This document shows, in pieces, positions 1 to 10,117 of a DNA stretch of 31,088 nucleotides. The position numbers and the translations under genes are program-made. Numbering within the stretch: position 1 is the stretch's first letter; every line of letters begins with the position of its first letter. Source of the stretch: Rhizophagus sp. LPA8_4_AMF. Lineage: Eukaryota; Glomeromycota; Glomeromycetes; Glomerales; Glomeraceae. The stretch is taken from the NCBI GenBank assembly GCA_021464525.1, contig JADRCO010000551.1:1-31088 (forward strand). The letters are read 5' to 3'. Under the pieces are notes generated by a model, which was given only the letters and a program-made list of their open reading frames with translations, was not told the origin of the DNA and made no database searches.

Positions 1-14
1 TCACGTGACTCCGA

Positions 15-92
15 CGCAAATGGGATTAAATGGGATGGGATTTGGGATTTGGGATGGGATATGGGATGTGGGATTTGGGATGGATGTCTCTA
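15..92. repeat. GGGAT minisatellite
   Basis: About ten imperfect repeats of TGGGAT, spaced by 0-4 A/T bases, lie on the + strand. The runs of GGG every 5-10 nt are exceptional in such AT-rich DNA and could in principle form a G-quadruplex. It is not a TTAGGG telomere array. The start of the array may lie left of the window. Confidence 0.8.
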
Positions 93-1524
93 ATTCCATT
101 AAATAGGCGGCAAGTATATATAAGACCGTTAGCAGCTTTTTTTAATCAGTCTTATAAGTTATTGAAATATGTAAGTCTGTTAGAAAAATTATAAGTGGTA
201 TTTATAAAACGAATAAAATTTTTATTATTCAAAGCTTTCTCTAGCTCTCTATTTTTGAAATATAGATTGTATAATAAGTTTAATACTAATATTCTGTCAG
301 ACATTATTCTGACTATCTTTTTTTAAGCTTAATAATGAAACATTTAGTCCCTACAGTATTAAACTGCTAAACTTTAAAGTATTGAGCACTTGAAAACTAA
401 ACTAAAAATAAAAGGAAAAAATTATGAAGAAAGAATATTTATTTTATCAAAATTTACTATATAGTGTAAAGTGTAAACTAATAGAAGAAAATTATTAAAT
501 TAGGTTTTACTATTTGCTAAAATTAAAATTGTAAAACTAATTTAAAAATATTACTGTAATACCAAAATTCCTAAAATATTTTAATCTTTAAAACTATCCA
601 ATACTAATTGGCTGACATAATTATATTAAAAATATCATTTAAAATAAAATAGTTTTAATATATCAATCCAGTAATCTTTAGTATTTATTAGAATTTAGAA
701 ATAAGTAGAATTTTAATTTATCTTATAAAAGAACATATATAATGGTTTGATAATAAAAGAAATTAAAGTACAATATTATTAAAAATTGATTTGAAAGTTA
801 TTTATAAAGTTAAAAAAGTTTTAAGTAATTTTAAGGTTTTAATATTTAACTATTAAATTTATTTATGTAGTGCATTTATTTAAGTATTGACATTTGTAAT
901 ACTTTGTTTAAAAAAAGCAAGTACTTAATTCAAATTGTGATGAAAAAATTATTTATAGAATAAAAAATACACTAACAACTTTTAATAAAAATTTAAATAT
1001 ATGGACTTTATATTCACATAGTAAAAGGTAATAAATAATTTCAAAATATAGCATTTATATACAGCATTTGAAATAGTTTAGCATTCTATTGTATAAAAAT
1101 AAGATACATGTAAAATGAAATAATCAATTTCCAAAACGTTTCCTTGTTTCTTCAAAAAAAAAAAAAAAATTCTCTTTTTGTATAGCTGGATGAAGAAATA
1201 AAAAACGATCACTTGCACTTTGCACTATTTGCATAATTTTTAAGAGGAGATCAAGTTTTTTTCAAAATCCTTCATATTACTAGCCAAAACGCAAAGTGCA
1301 AATGCAATAATCGAATGCTTAGTATTCAGAATTATCATTTATTTGGTCAAGGTTAAATGGATACCACGAACAAAATTAATTTTCCATTAGCAAACAAACT
1401 AATTTTCAATATCATAAATTATTTATTCTACCATTCATCCTCAAGGAGACTATCAAATTTCACAATTACATAAAAAAATTTTAAATTTTTGATATTCTAT
1501 ATAAGGATTTTCTATAATGAAAGT
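93..1524. other. AT-rich intergenic region
   Basis: No gene is supported here: every frame is interrupted and nothing resembles a known family. It holds a TATA-like stretch at about 112-122, a poly-A run at about 1155-1169, and a short inverted pair around TTGCACTTTGC (about 1213-1223 and 1291-1302) that could form a hairpin with an ~65 nt loop. The last part is probably the 3' UTR of the neighbouring minus-strand gene. Confidence 0.6.
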
Positions 1525-2181
1525 TTAAGCTTTTTTTTCACCTTGTAAGGTAACAACTACTCTTCTTCCGGAAGAATATGTTCTGTGTTCGCATAACCAA
1601 ATGCTTTAAAAAAAAAAGAATTGTTAAGGAGTTCAAAGAATTGATTAAGAAAAAACATCAATGTATTTGACTTACCCTTGCCATGTTCCTAAATTCAATT
1701 TACCTTTTGTAATTGGTATGTTTAAAGAAGCGCCAACAAGAGCACATTTAACATGACCAGGCTATAATTTACATCACATATGAACGAACAAAAAAAACTT
1801 CAAAAGAAAATACATAACGAGAGTGGTTGACAAGATTTACCATATCATCAGGACCTTCAGCAGTATGAATATAAGGTAAATTCTCTGGAACTATTTTATT
1901 CAATGCCATTTCCATATCTACCCTTACATCAGGATCAGCATTTTCATTGAGACATAGTGAAGCAGAAGTATGCTGAACTTTTATTATGGGAAAAAAAAAA
2001 AAATTATTATAAAATTTTTGACCAAAATTAAATAAATACTAACAATTGACTTACGAAAAATATTTGCCATCCCTATTTCATATTGTTCAATTTCAGGGAC
2101 TTGTTTTTCAATTTCTCTAGTAATTAAATGACATCCTCGAGATTTTGATCTTAAATTAATCGTTTTTTGAAACCAAGACAT
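1525..2181 (-). CDS. YjbQ/UPF0047 family protein
   Basis: Four exons (2181-2055, 1977-1841, 1761-1676, 1603-1525) sum to 429 nt, giving 142 aa, the normal length of the YjbQ/UPF0047 family. Signatures appear in order: SRGCHLIT near the N-terminus, [17 protein letters not shown] spanning the exon 1/2 join, [29 protein letters not shown] across the exon 3/4 join, and RVVVTLQG just before the end. Bacterial members have weak thiamine-phosphate synthase activity and bind a metal through conserved histidines; the role in fungi is not well defined. All three introns have GT-AG borders. The start is the first ATG and fits the family N-terminus. No signal peptide is visible, so a soluble protein is inferred. 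Confidence 0.93.
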
Positions 2182-3099
2182 TCCTTAAATAAAAAATTGA
2201 ATCTAAGATAATTATTTTGAACTGTAAAGAGATCTTTTTTTCTACGGAATAGACAAGTAAATTTTACTTTTTAATTCACAGAAAGATGGATTCGTCGATC
2301 TTATCAACAGATCTGATGTACTTTTTACGTCATTATCATCAAATCAATCTAGAATTTGTTATTCATAAATGAATTGAATGCAAAAGCGCTTTTTTGGGGA
2401 GTCAAAATTAATAGATGTCGTCTTATTCTTTGATACTTTAAATATTGTAGAGATTTATATAGCGATTTATGATAATAAAAAAAATAGACTAAGTAATATA
2501 TGCAACAAATTATTGAAATTATTGCCATATTTTTAATTACAAAACCGATGATCAACTTTAAATTGATGAAGGTTACTTCTTTTACATTACTTCAATATTA
2601 TGCAAATTCAATAAACAAAATAGTTTTCATTCCCATTATTATTTCTGAATGCGAGTGAACTGCGCTCCGCTGTATTGAATAGGTAAAGGGTTCATCTGAA
2701 TTAGCTAACTCGTTGAATCGTCATTATGTCTTCACAACTTCAAAATATATTCGTGAATAAACGAAATATTACTGTACTATACGAATCCCGCCAAATTTCG
2801 TATTTCTTTAAAACCAAGATTTACTCAGCGAATACACAATAAATTCCGTAACATCTGTCACATTTGGGGTTAATGGAAATATTATTTTGAGTTACTTACA
2901 TAGTTATTGAATTGTTTTGGGTAATTCTCTTTATTTTAGGCTAATATATTAATTACTTGTTAATATCACTACAATCAACGATGTGTTTGTTGGTTTATCG
3001 CTTCAATAAAAAAAGACATTCTGTTAATAAAAAAAACTAAAAGACAAGAAAATAAATAAATAAATAAATATATATATAATATCATACACCGATTTGAAG
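2182..3099. other. Intergenic, no supported gene
   Basis: About 900 bases with only short, unconvincing reading frames on both strands. The part near 2182-2340 is probably the promoter and 5' UTR of the YjbQ-type gene. A TAAA/TA microsatellite occupies about 3050-3080. Confidence 0.55.
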
Positions 3100-3600
3100 T
3101 AATTGATGCACTGCCAAAACCGCTACCGCTTCTGCCGTAATGTAAAGTTAGAAAACAAACAATACAATTTAAGTAGGCCTTGCGAAATTAAATAAATGAA
3201 AATTAATTTTTATAATAAACTTTCAAAGTACTTTGTAAAACGAGCAAACCCACCTCCACTTGGAATTTTAAGTGTAGTATTACTAAAAGATGATGATGAT
3301 CCAAACCCTGATTGACCAAATATTGGTTGTCCAAAACAAAAACCGCTTTGTCCAAATGTTTGGTTGTGTAAAAGCAGTGGATATTTGAGATGCTTGTGAT
3401 TGCGTTTGATTAAATGCATTAATATTTAAATGTGGAGTGCTATTCTCGACTTTCTCTTTCCTAGTTGTTTCTTTTTTTTCAATTTCAGTTGCCCCATGAG
3501 ATTTAATATCAAATTTTGATTCTTTGCCACCATAATTAATTTTATCAAGGGAATCTTCTACGACATTCATCTTAAGAGATTCTTTTTGTAATCTTCTTTC
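3100..3600 (-). pseudogene. FG-nucleoporin-like fragment
   Basis: On the minus strand a charged stretch (about 3570-3370) leads into FG repeats: FGQ, FGQP, FGQSGFG and a Ser run, then GGGFARF at about 3245. Another GSGFGSAS stretch sits near 3110-3135 and may be a further exon. FG repeats ending in a GGFA(R/K)F-type motif resemble the C-terminal part of Nup159/Nup214-like nucleoporins. The charged part and the FG part are in different frames; the shift lies near 3350-3365. No complete gene or N-terminal domain is present. It follows directly on the broken BTB-BACK gene, so the two may form one decayed chimera. A frame error in the assembly is an alternative explanation. Confidence 0.45.
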
Positions 3601-3615
3601 GATTCCTTAATTGAT

Positions 3616-4512
3616 TGATTATTAGGGCTTAAGAAATATTCAATAAATCTTTATATAATTCCTTTGGCAAAATTTTTTTATAAGGTATACTTTGTCTGAA
3701 AATTCTTCAGAAGTTAATTTATAGAATCTGATAAACGGAACACATTGGTACAAGCTATTCTTCAGAGCATTGAAATCCTCCTTTGAAAAGCTTGTAGGCT
3801 CAGAAGGAAGTACCGATTTGAGCAAGACCCCATTTAAGTACATCTTCCCATATTTGAATTTCATCTATTTGAATATTATCCCTTTGAATAAGTGAGACCA
3901 AAAGTTTTTCCGGAATTGAAGAGAAATTTGGTGAATTGAATATCTTATCTGGTTCTTTGGATATTAAATCAGTACAATATTTTTGAAGTTCTAAAAAAGA
4001 ACTATTTTTCAAAACATGTTTGATATATCAGGTTAAAGTTTAGTTCCATCCAGTTTGATTCATTTTCAATCAAAAATAATTGCAAAGGGAGGACTAATTC
4101 TTGAAGACTAAGTTCACTAGCAGCAACTAAAATTTTAATGATATCTGAAGTATCATATCCTTTAAAAGAAATTCTTCCACTATAAATATACCTAAATTAA
4201 AGCATTTATAAATTAGAAATTATATTAACTGATTATAATTGAATTCTTTCTTCCATACCTTAAGATTATCTGAAAAGTTTCGGGTAAAATATTTGGTAAC
4301 TTAATATGTGCCAAAGTTCCATCATTTTTCTTTTTATTTGTTGACAAAATTCTTCGCAAATAAGGAGAACGATAATATAAGATAACCATATGAGCACGAA
4401 ATAATTTTATATAAGGGTAATTACCAACTTCAATAGTAATATCATAATATTCATCGTCGTCTAAAATTTCGAGTAAATTTTGAGAGAGTTTCGTGTAAAG
4501 TTTATCTTCCAT
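3616..4512 (-). pseudogene. BTB-BACK protein, frameshifted
   Basis: The BTB domain is intact: ATG at 4510-4512, DDDEYYDITIEVG, FRAHMVIL and SPYLRRILS, then an intron (4258-4192) that restores ILR-YIYSGRI. The BACK domain follows (ASELSLQELV, IPEKLLVSLI, WEDVLKWGLAQ), then the FSKEDFNALKNSLYQCVPF region. The frame is lost at least four times: a TAG at 4004-4002 in a run of A, a two-base loss near 3815-3822, a one-base loss near 3685-3690, and another shift near 3640. Rhizophagus genomes carry large families of such BTB proteins, often ending in a TLD domain; none is seen here. The typical family role is as substrate adaptor for cullin-3 ubiquitin ligase, but this copy probably makes at most a truncated BTB protein. 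Confidence 0.8.
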
Positions 4513-4794
4513 ATTTATGTTCGTAATAATTTGTAAATAGCATTTATGAAGAAGTATAAGTATTTTGGTCCCATTGTACGACAATTTCGATGATGACGTA
4601 ACACTACTTATTGATCTGCAGTTGAAGTCACGAGATTATGCTTTTACTCTCTACTCTATTGGCCACAAGTGAATGTCGATCAGTTTTCATTCTTTTTTTT
4701 TTTAAAAAAAAAATTCAATTCTCCTTTTATTTTTTATTTTTATTTTATTTTTTTTTTTGTTTGAATTCAAAACGCATTCATTTTTAATTTAAGC
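4513..4794. promoter_or_regulatory. Divergent promoter region
   Basis: A gap of 282 bases separates the start codons of the BTB pseudogene (-) and the Pro/Tyr-rich gene (+). It contains a TGACGTAA CRE-like site near 4595 and, at about 4690-4760, long T tracts (with one A tract) that probably form the T-rich leader of the plus-strand gene. Confidence 0.4.
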
Positions 4795-5658
4795 ATGATG
4801 GATAGAACTAATGATCAACGTAGAAATAGTCCACCAAACTATAACCGTCCAAGAGATCAAACACCTCACCGCATTAATTCTTATCCTTCGGAAAGGGATT
4901 ATGGTTCAAGTTCTCACTACATGTCTTCTCGTGGTCATTCAGATTATCCGATGAGAGAACCACAAATGCTTCCGGGTAGATACGATGAACGAGAAGAAGA
5001 ATCACAACCCATGTTTAGGGGACAGGTTCCATATGGTAATGCGAGAGATCCAAAACCATATGGAAGACCTCCAATACCTCCCCTTCAACCTTATGACAGA
5101 AGACCATCTTATCGTGGTGGACATTCATATAACCCATATCCTAGGCCACCACCCAATCGAGATTATGGACCTCCTAGCTATAATAATTATACAAGAGGAA
5201 ATTCTATGCAACATCAACCATATCAACGTCCATATTCTGGACCACCATTTCCTCCCACATCTCACCGTCCTCCACCAAATATTTTTTCACATCCTCCAAA
5301 ACTTGTGCAAATTCCTGCATACGCACCAGTACTTGAGGAAAAGGTATTTTGATATATTCTATATTAATAATTTTTTATATACTTTATTAATTTGATTAAA
5401 TTGATAAAGTTAGCGCAAATCAGAGCGGAAGGACAAAGATTGAGAGAGGCGGAATTAAAATTAAATGAAAGTGTTCGAAAATCACAGAGGGAACTCGATA
5501 AATCATTATGGGAATTAGAAAAAGTTAACCACAACACTGCTTTAGCGACAAGACAAGTAGAAATACTTTGTACAAAAGAGGAAATAGAAAAAATAGAAAA
5601 ATTAGCAACAGAGAGAGAAGCCGCTGAAAGGGAAAGAGAATCAGAAATTTTAGAATAA
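4795..5658 (+). CDS. Pro/Tyr-rich coiled-coil protein, unknown
   Basis: Two exons (4795-5343 and 5410-5658, intron 66 nt, both sides in phase 0) encode 265 aa. Residues 1-183 are low-complexity and disordered, rich in Pro, Tyr, Arg, Ser and Asn, with many PPP, PSY and RPP patches. Residues 184-265 switch to a highly charged helix with heptad-like spacing, rich in Glu, Lys, Arg and Leu, which predicts a coiled coil to the end. I do not recognise a family. Disordered Pro/Tyr-rich N-terminus plus coiled coil is a layout found in some RNA-binding and condensate-forming proteins, but that is only analogy. ATG at 4795 is followed at once by a second ATG. The acceptor (AAAG at 5409) is non-ideal; an alternative TAG acceptor four bases on would shift the frame. 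Confidence 0.8.
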
Positions 5659-5685
5659 TATCATCTTTAAATGATCTTAATTTTA

Positions 5686-7789
5686 TTATTTCCCGATACA
5701 AAATTGTTGAAATATAACTCCTAATATCTCCTCAACGTCAACTCGACCAGTAATTTTTCCCAGTGCGTGAGTTGCGAATCTTAATTCTTCAGCGGCTAAT
5801 ACTATATCATCGAGTACTATACATATAAAATAAATAACATCAGTATTAAGGAATTTAATAGATGAAGCATATAATTGATGAAAATACCAAGAAAGTTTTC
5901 CAGCGCCTTTAGACAATCTCTCAAGTGTTCGCGATGTCGAGCTTGAGTGATTAAAGCGACTTGAGAAGTGGATGAATCATATCTATTTATTTAATTTAGT
6001 TAGAATTGTACAACATGAAATTTGCTTGGCACAAATTAGAAATTTTATCCTTACTTCTTTTTAAGAGAATTTATAAACGACTCTTGGAACTCATCGAATC
6101 CTTCCCCCGTGAGACATGATAGGCACCAAATATAATTTGTAGATATATACTTTAGAGATATTTCTTTTAATTTTGATAGATCTGACTTGTCTTCTATCAG
6201 GTCGCATTTATTTAGAACAAGATATGTATCAACATCCACAGTATCTCTAATTATTGAACTTATATCATAGAAATAATTATTGTCGCATTTTATAGAATTC
6301 ATTATTTCTAAGCTGGAAAGAATAAGTATTTTGATATCGGCCGTCTTTATTCTACAATAAATTAATATGCAATAAAGATTGTTAATTTGCCTTTTATCTT
6401 CCTTGTTTCAATAATAGTGATAATATCTTTATTTTCATTTTACCGATTCTTTGCCCTTGAAATTCCTTCAATTTCAATAACATCATTTGAGGGTCTTAAA
6501 CCCGCAGTATCACTAATTATAATTGGATAACCTCCAAAATTTAAAGAAATTTCAATAATATCACGCGTAGTTCCGGGAATTGGTGATACAATAGCTGCTC
6601 TTCTTTGGGCTAAATAATTCAAGAAACTGCTTTTTCCAGCATTCGGAGGACCCAAAATTGTTACGTGTATACCATCTCGCAAAATTTCCCCACGACGATT
6701 ATCATTTAAATGCTCAGAAATCTTACTTTTCAAAATTCTTATATTTTCCGTCACTACAAATATTAAAAATCATGAGAAATTTTTTTTTCAATTTTAATTT
6801 TACAATTTTACCTCGTTCTAAAACTCCATCTTCGATATTTTCGTCTTCACCAAAATCTATAATAGCTTCCAGGAATGCCGTATTTTCGATCAATTGTTTT
6901 CTCCAATTTTCATATAAAATTTTCAACCCGCCCTTAAAATTAATATAACAGGAAATTGACCGCCAGGTGCAAGATTATTGCGTATATAAAGTATATTTCT
7001 ACCTGAGCTTGTCGCAGTGCCTGTCTTCTCTGAGTCTCAGTTTCTGCGTTTAATAAATCAGCAAGACCCTCAATTTCCGTCAAGTCATATTTATCATTAC
7101 AAAAGGCTCTTTTTTAGGTATTCATTTGTATCAATCAAATGAGGTTGAGAAAAACGATAAATCAACTATTTTCCCACCTACGCGTGAATTCGCCAGCTTC
7201 TGCATGTCTGAAATTTTCTATACAACCTAATGCATCTAATACACCTCTCACAACAGATGTGCCACCATGTATATGAAATTCAACCGTGTCCTCTCCGGTA
7301 TAACTATTCGGCCCTAAATAAAATAAATTATAATTCTAAGTATAATCCGAACGCGTAAGATTTAATAAAAATTTACCTGGAAACCATAAAATTAAACCGT
7401 GATCAATAATTTCACCGGTTTTGGGATGAAAAATCTTTTTTCTTGTGACTTTACGAGGAATAGGTTGTTTGGAAGACATTTTTATAGCGGCCTTAAATTC
7501 TGAAATGTTAAATTATGAATTATCGTAGCAAGCCAAAAAAAAAAAGTACAACCTGTGAAGCATTAGGACCAGAAACGCGTATAATTGCAATTCCTGCTTT
7601 TCCTTGCGCAGTTGATAACGCATAAATAGTATCATTATGTAATGTAGAATAAAATTTTTGATTTTTATTTTTAAGAAAAGGACTTTGGAGTTTCGGACAA
7701 TAACGATATGAAGAAAAAACGTACGGACGGAATTGAAAATTCTTCAAAGGTAAAAATAGGTTTTTGAATATTTCTTTTTTGAATAACAT
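5686..7789 (-). CDS. MSS1: tRNA modification GTPase MnmE/MSS1, mitochondrial
   Basis: Nine exons (7789-7553, 7491-7377, 7313-7178, 7108-7003, 6932-6812, 6753-6444, 6351-6055, 5982-5888, 5816-5686) total 1548 nt, giving 515 aa, as in yeast Mss1. Residues 1-50 are basic and rich in Phe and Tyr with few acidic residues, as in a mitochondrial presequence. The folate-binding N-domain follows ([36 protein letters not shown]). The G domain has GPPNAGKS (273-280), GTTRD (299-303), DTAG (320-323) and NKCD (389-392). The protein ends in CIGK, with the catalytic Cys at 512. With its partner Mto1/MnmG it makes the 5-carboxymethylaminomethyl(-type) modification on wobble uridine of mitochondrial tRNAs. 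Its stop codon lies 27 bp from that of the convergent neighbour. Confidence 0.97.
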
Positions 7790-7970
7790 TTTGTTATGGT
7801 CTAACGCGGAAAAAATGCGAAACGTATAAATCTTATAACGCGGGCCAGCTACCCAATCTACCGCAGCATCCTTTACAAAGCGAGTAACACAGAAATTTGT
7901 GTATAAAAACCTTTGAACGCGTTAGCGGTTAACTTGTCAAAATTCTCACCAGAAGAAAATTTACTTTATA
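7790..7970. promoter_or_regulatory. Divergent promoter with ACGCGT box
   Basis: A gap of 181 bases lies between the MnmE start (-) and the start of the helical protein (+). It has CG-containing motifs unusual for this AT-rich DNA (AACGCG several times) including a full MluI-box ACGCGT at 7917-7922, 49 bases before the plus-strand ATG. In yeasts this box binds the G1/S factor MBF; relevance here is inference. Confidence 0.35.
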
Positions 7971-9861
7971 ATGCCATACATTTCCGATAGAAAAGAAGAG
8001 GTATTGAGGTTTAAAGCGATAAACTCAAAAATATTTTCATACTTATATTCTTGCATTTATATTTATAGGAGGGTAATTTGTTCTTCTTATTCTGTGAAAC
8101 TGAAGAAACAGAAGGCGTTCGGAAAGAGGCAGAGGAAATGTTGAAAGTATATCCTGACTTAGTAGAGTCATATGAAAAATTGAATAAATCAATAAAAACG
8201 TTTTCCACAAATTCAAAGATTATGCCAAATACTTATCAATCATTGATCGAAAATTGTCTCGACGAAGAACACTGTAAATATTATTTAATAATTTATTAAT
8301 ACTAAAAGAACAATTCTGATTAGCAAAAACGATTCGTTTATTAAAAAGATACCGCAGCGCTTGATCTTTTGGATTCTTTTCAAAATGAACAACTTTATCC
8401 TCCAAAGTAAGCAAATTTTCAATATTTCAAAGTTTTTCGAATGCAATAATAACATTACATTTCTTTCTAGACTTCATATAAGAAAAATGATGGACATCAT
8501 TGTTAACCCAAAAGTTGATAAAGACATTAATTTTAAATCTTATAAAATCTTACAACATGTGTTATATTCAACCGGATCAATTGCATTTGAAAATATTTGG
8601 AATTTCGAAAAGGATCATTCAGAACCTGAAGGCGTATGGCCAATAGGTTATGATAACTTTTGGGCGTTTATCAAAGATAAATTTAATTCTTTAACACAAA
8701 ATATTGATGATGACGACCAGGTAAGATATAAATATGTATATGTATTTTGATTAAAATTCTATTTAATAAGTTTTTTTAAAAAAAATAATTCAAAGTCTAC
8801 CCGAATTTTACTACTCCTTGAACAAATTGTAAACGTATTTGAGATTGATATGCGAATTAAACAAAGTAAGAGAGATTACGTTAACATCGTATTATTGGAC
8901 ATTTGAAGGTAAATTATCTAATGAATATTCATTCTTTATTTGATTAGGAAAGTTTTTTTCTTCCATACTATTACGACTGGTTACAAGATCACGTACGAAC
9001 CTTAGAATTGTTATTGATTCTCTAATAACATCGGTATTTTCCAAAGAAATATCGATGGAAGCAATTCGTCTGTCACAAAGATTATTAGATCAGGTAAAAA
9101 ATTACTATATGTCAGTTTTTATTGAGCCAGCTTATGTTATTGGTAAAAAAGTTTCTATATTGAAATTTAATTCAAGAACGGAAATTTTTAAGTAATAATA
9201 TATTTATAATAATTTGTTTCTATTATAGATTATTATTCTTTCATATGCAGGTCATATTTGTCGTGAATCATTAAAAAATGAAATGTATCTACAAATAAAT
9301 CAACTCGAACCGTCTCGAATGATATTATTTCTACAAGTATGTATAACTAATTGAACTTTAATGTAATTATTCTAAATAAACTAATTTTTTGAACTTAATT
9401 ATTAGACTTTATTGTCTAATACTTTTAAATATCAGCTTATTGAAAAAGCACTTCTTGATAGCGACCTTAGCAATATAAAAAAACAAAAAAAACTAATTTT
9501 ATCACCGTTAAGTTTAGTAAAAATAACAACAATATTTTTATCCAGTATACCATACACCAAAAATTTTACGGAACCAGTTGCAATATGGCGGCATATATTT
9601 TTTTTAAGTTCAATATTACAAAGTTATGTAAATGCGAAGACATTAAGACAAGAAAAACTGGGAAAGGTGGTTATCGTTCATGGATTAAATGATGAAGAGA
9701 TGGATGTGGTTGCTGATGACTTAATTAGTAAAAAACTTAAAGAATTGAAAAAATGGTTGAAACAAAAAGATATGAGAGATCTTAAAGATCGGACAGAATT
9801 ACTCTTAGAAATGATGGATGCTGATGCAAAACAAATTAAAATTTTCGTAGATGAGGAGTAA
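7971..9861 (+). CDS. Helical protein, possibly SLF2/Nse6-like
   Basis: Eight exons (7971-8000, 8069-8273, 8358-8406, 8471-8720, 8796-8865, 8948-9093, 9229-9336, 9406-9861) total 1314 nt, giving 437 aa. No signal peptide or membrane helix is evident. The protein is mainly helical; residues ~180-330 read like paired helices (ILLLLEQIV, SSILLRLVTRS, IVIDSLITSVF, SRMILFLQTLL), and the C-terminal ~60 residues are very charged, probably coiled. I do not firmly recognise it. The pattern of hydrophobic helices around a short W.P motif (VWPIGYDNFWAF) loosely recalls the CANIN/FAM178 fold of SMC5/6-loading factors (SLF2, Nse6), but this is a weak guess. The acceptor of exon 3 is uncertain: an AAG at 8349 would add three residues. 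Confidence 0.8.
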
Positions 9862-10117
9862 TTTCTAATACGGCTCTTTTTGTAATAAAAAATTGAGTAC
9901 AAACGTTGTTTTTTTAACAAACTTAGAAATGTCAGCTAAGATATAATCATAATTACGCATATTCGAGTAGATTAATCATTTAAAAATTTGGAGAACTTTA
10001 TTTTTTAATTATATTTATAGTTATAATTAATTTTATGTCGCAAGTTTATGCACCTTGCAAATGCATCATAATTTATCAAGACAAAATTTATACTTAATTA
10101 AAAAAACCATCGGATTC

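Noticed and set aside
2349-2555. Minus-strand hydrophobic frame of 68 codons
   Set aside because: Composition (Ile, Phe, Tyr, Lys) is that of translated AT-rich DNA; no splice partners.
2726-2842. Short plus-strand frame of 38 codons starting with an ATG
   Set aside because: No family resemblance, no neighbouring exons that extend it, and such lengths are common by chance in this DNA.
4985-5395. Plus-strand frame of 136 codons overlapping the Pro/Tyr-rich gene
   Set aside because: It is the shifted frame of a compositionally biased exon and does not join to the downstream coiled-coil exon in phase.
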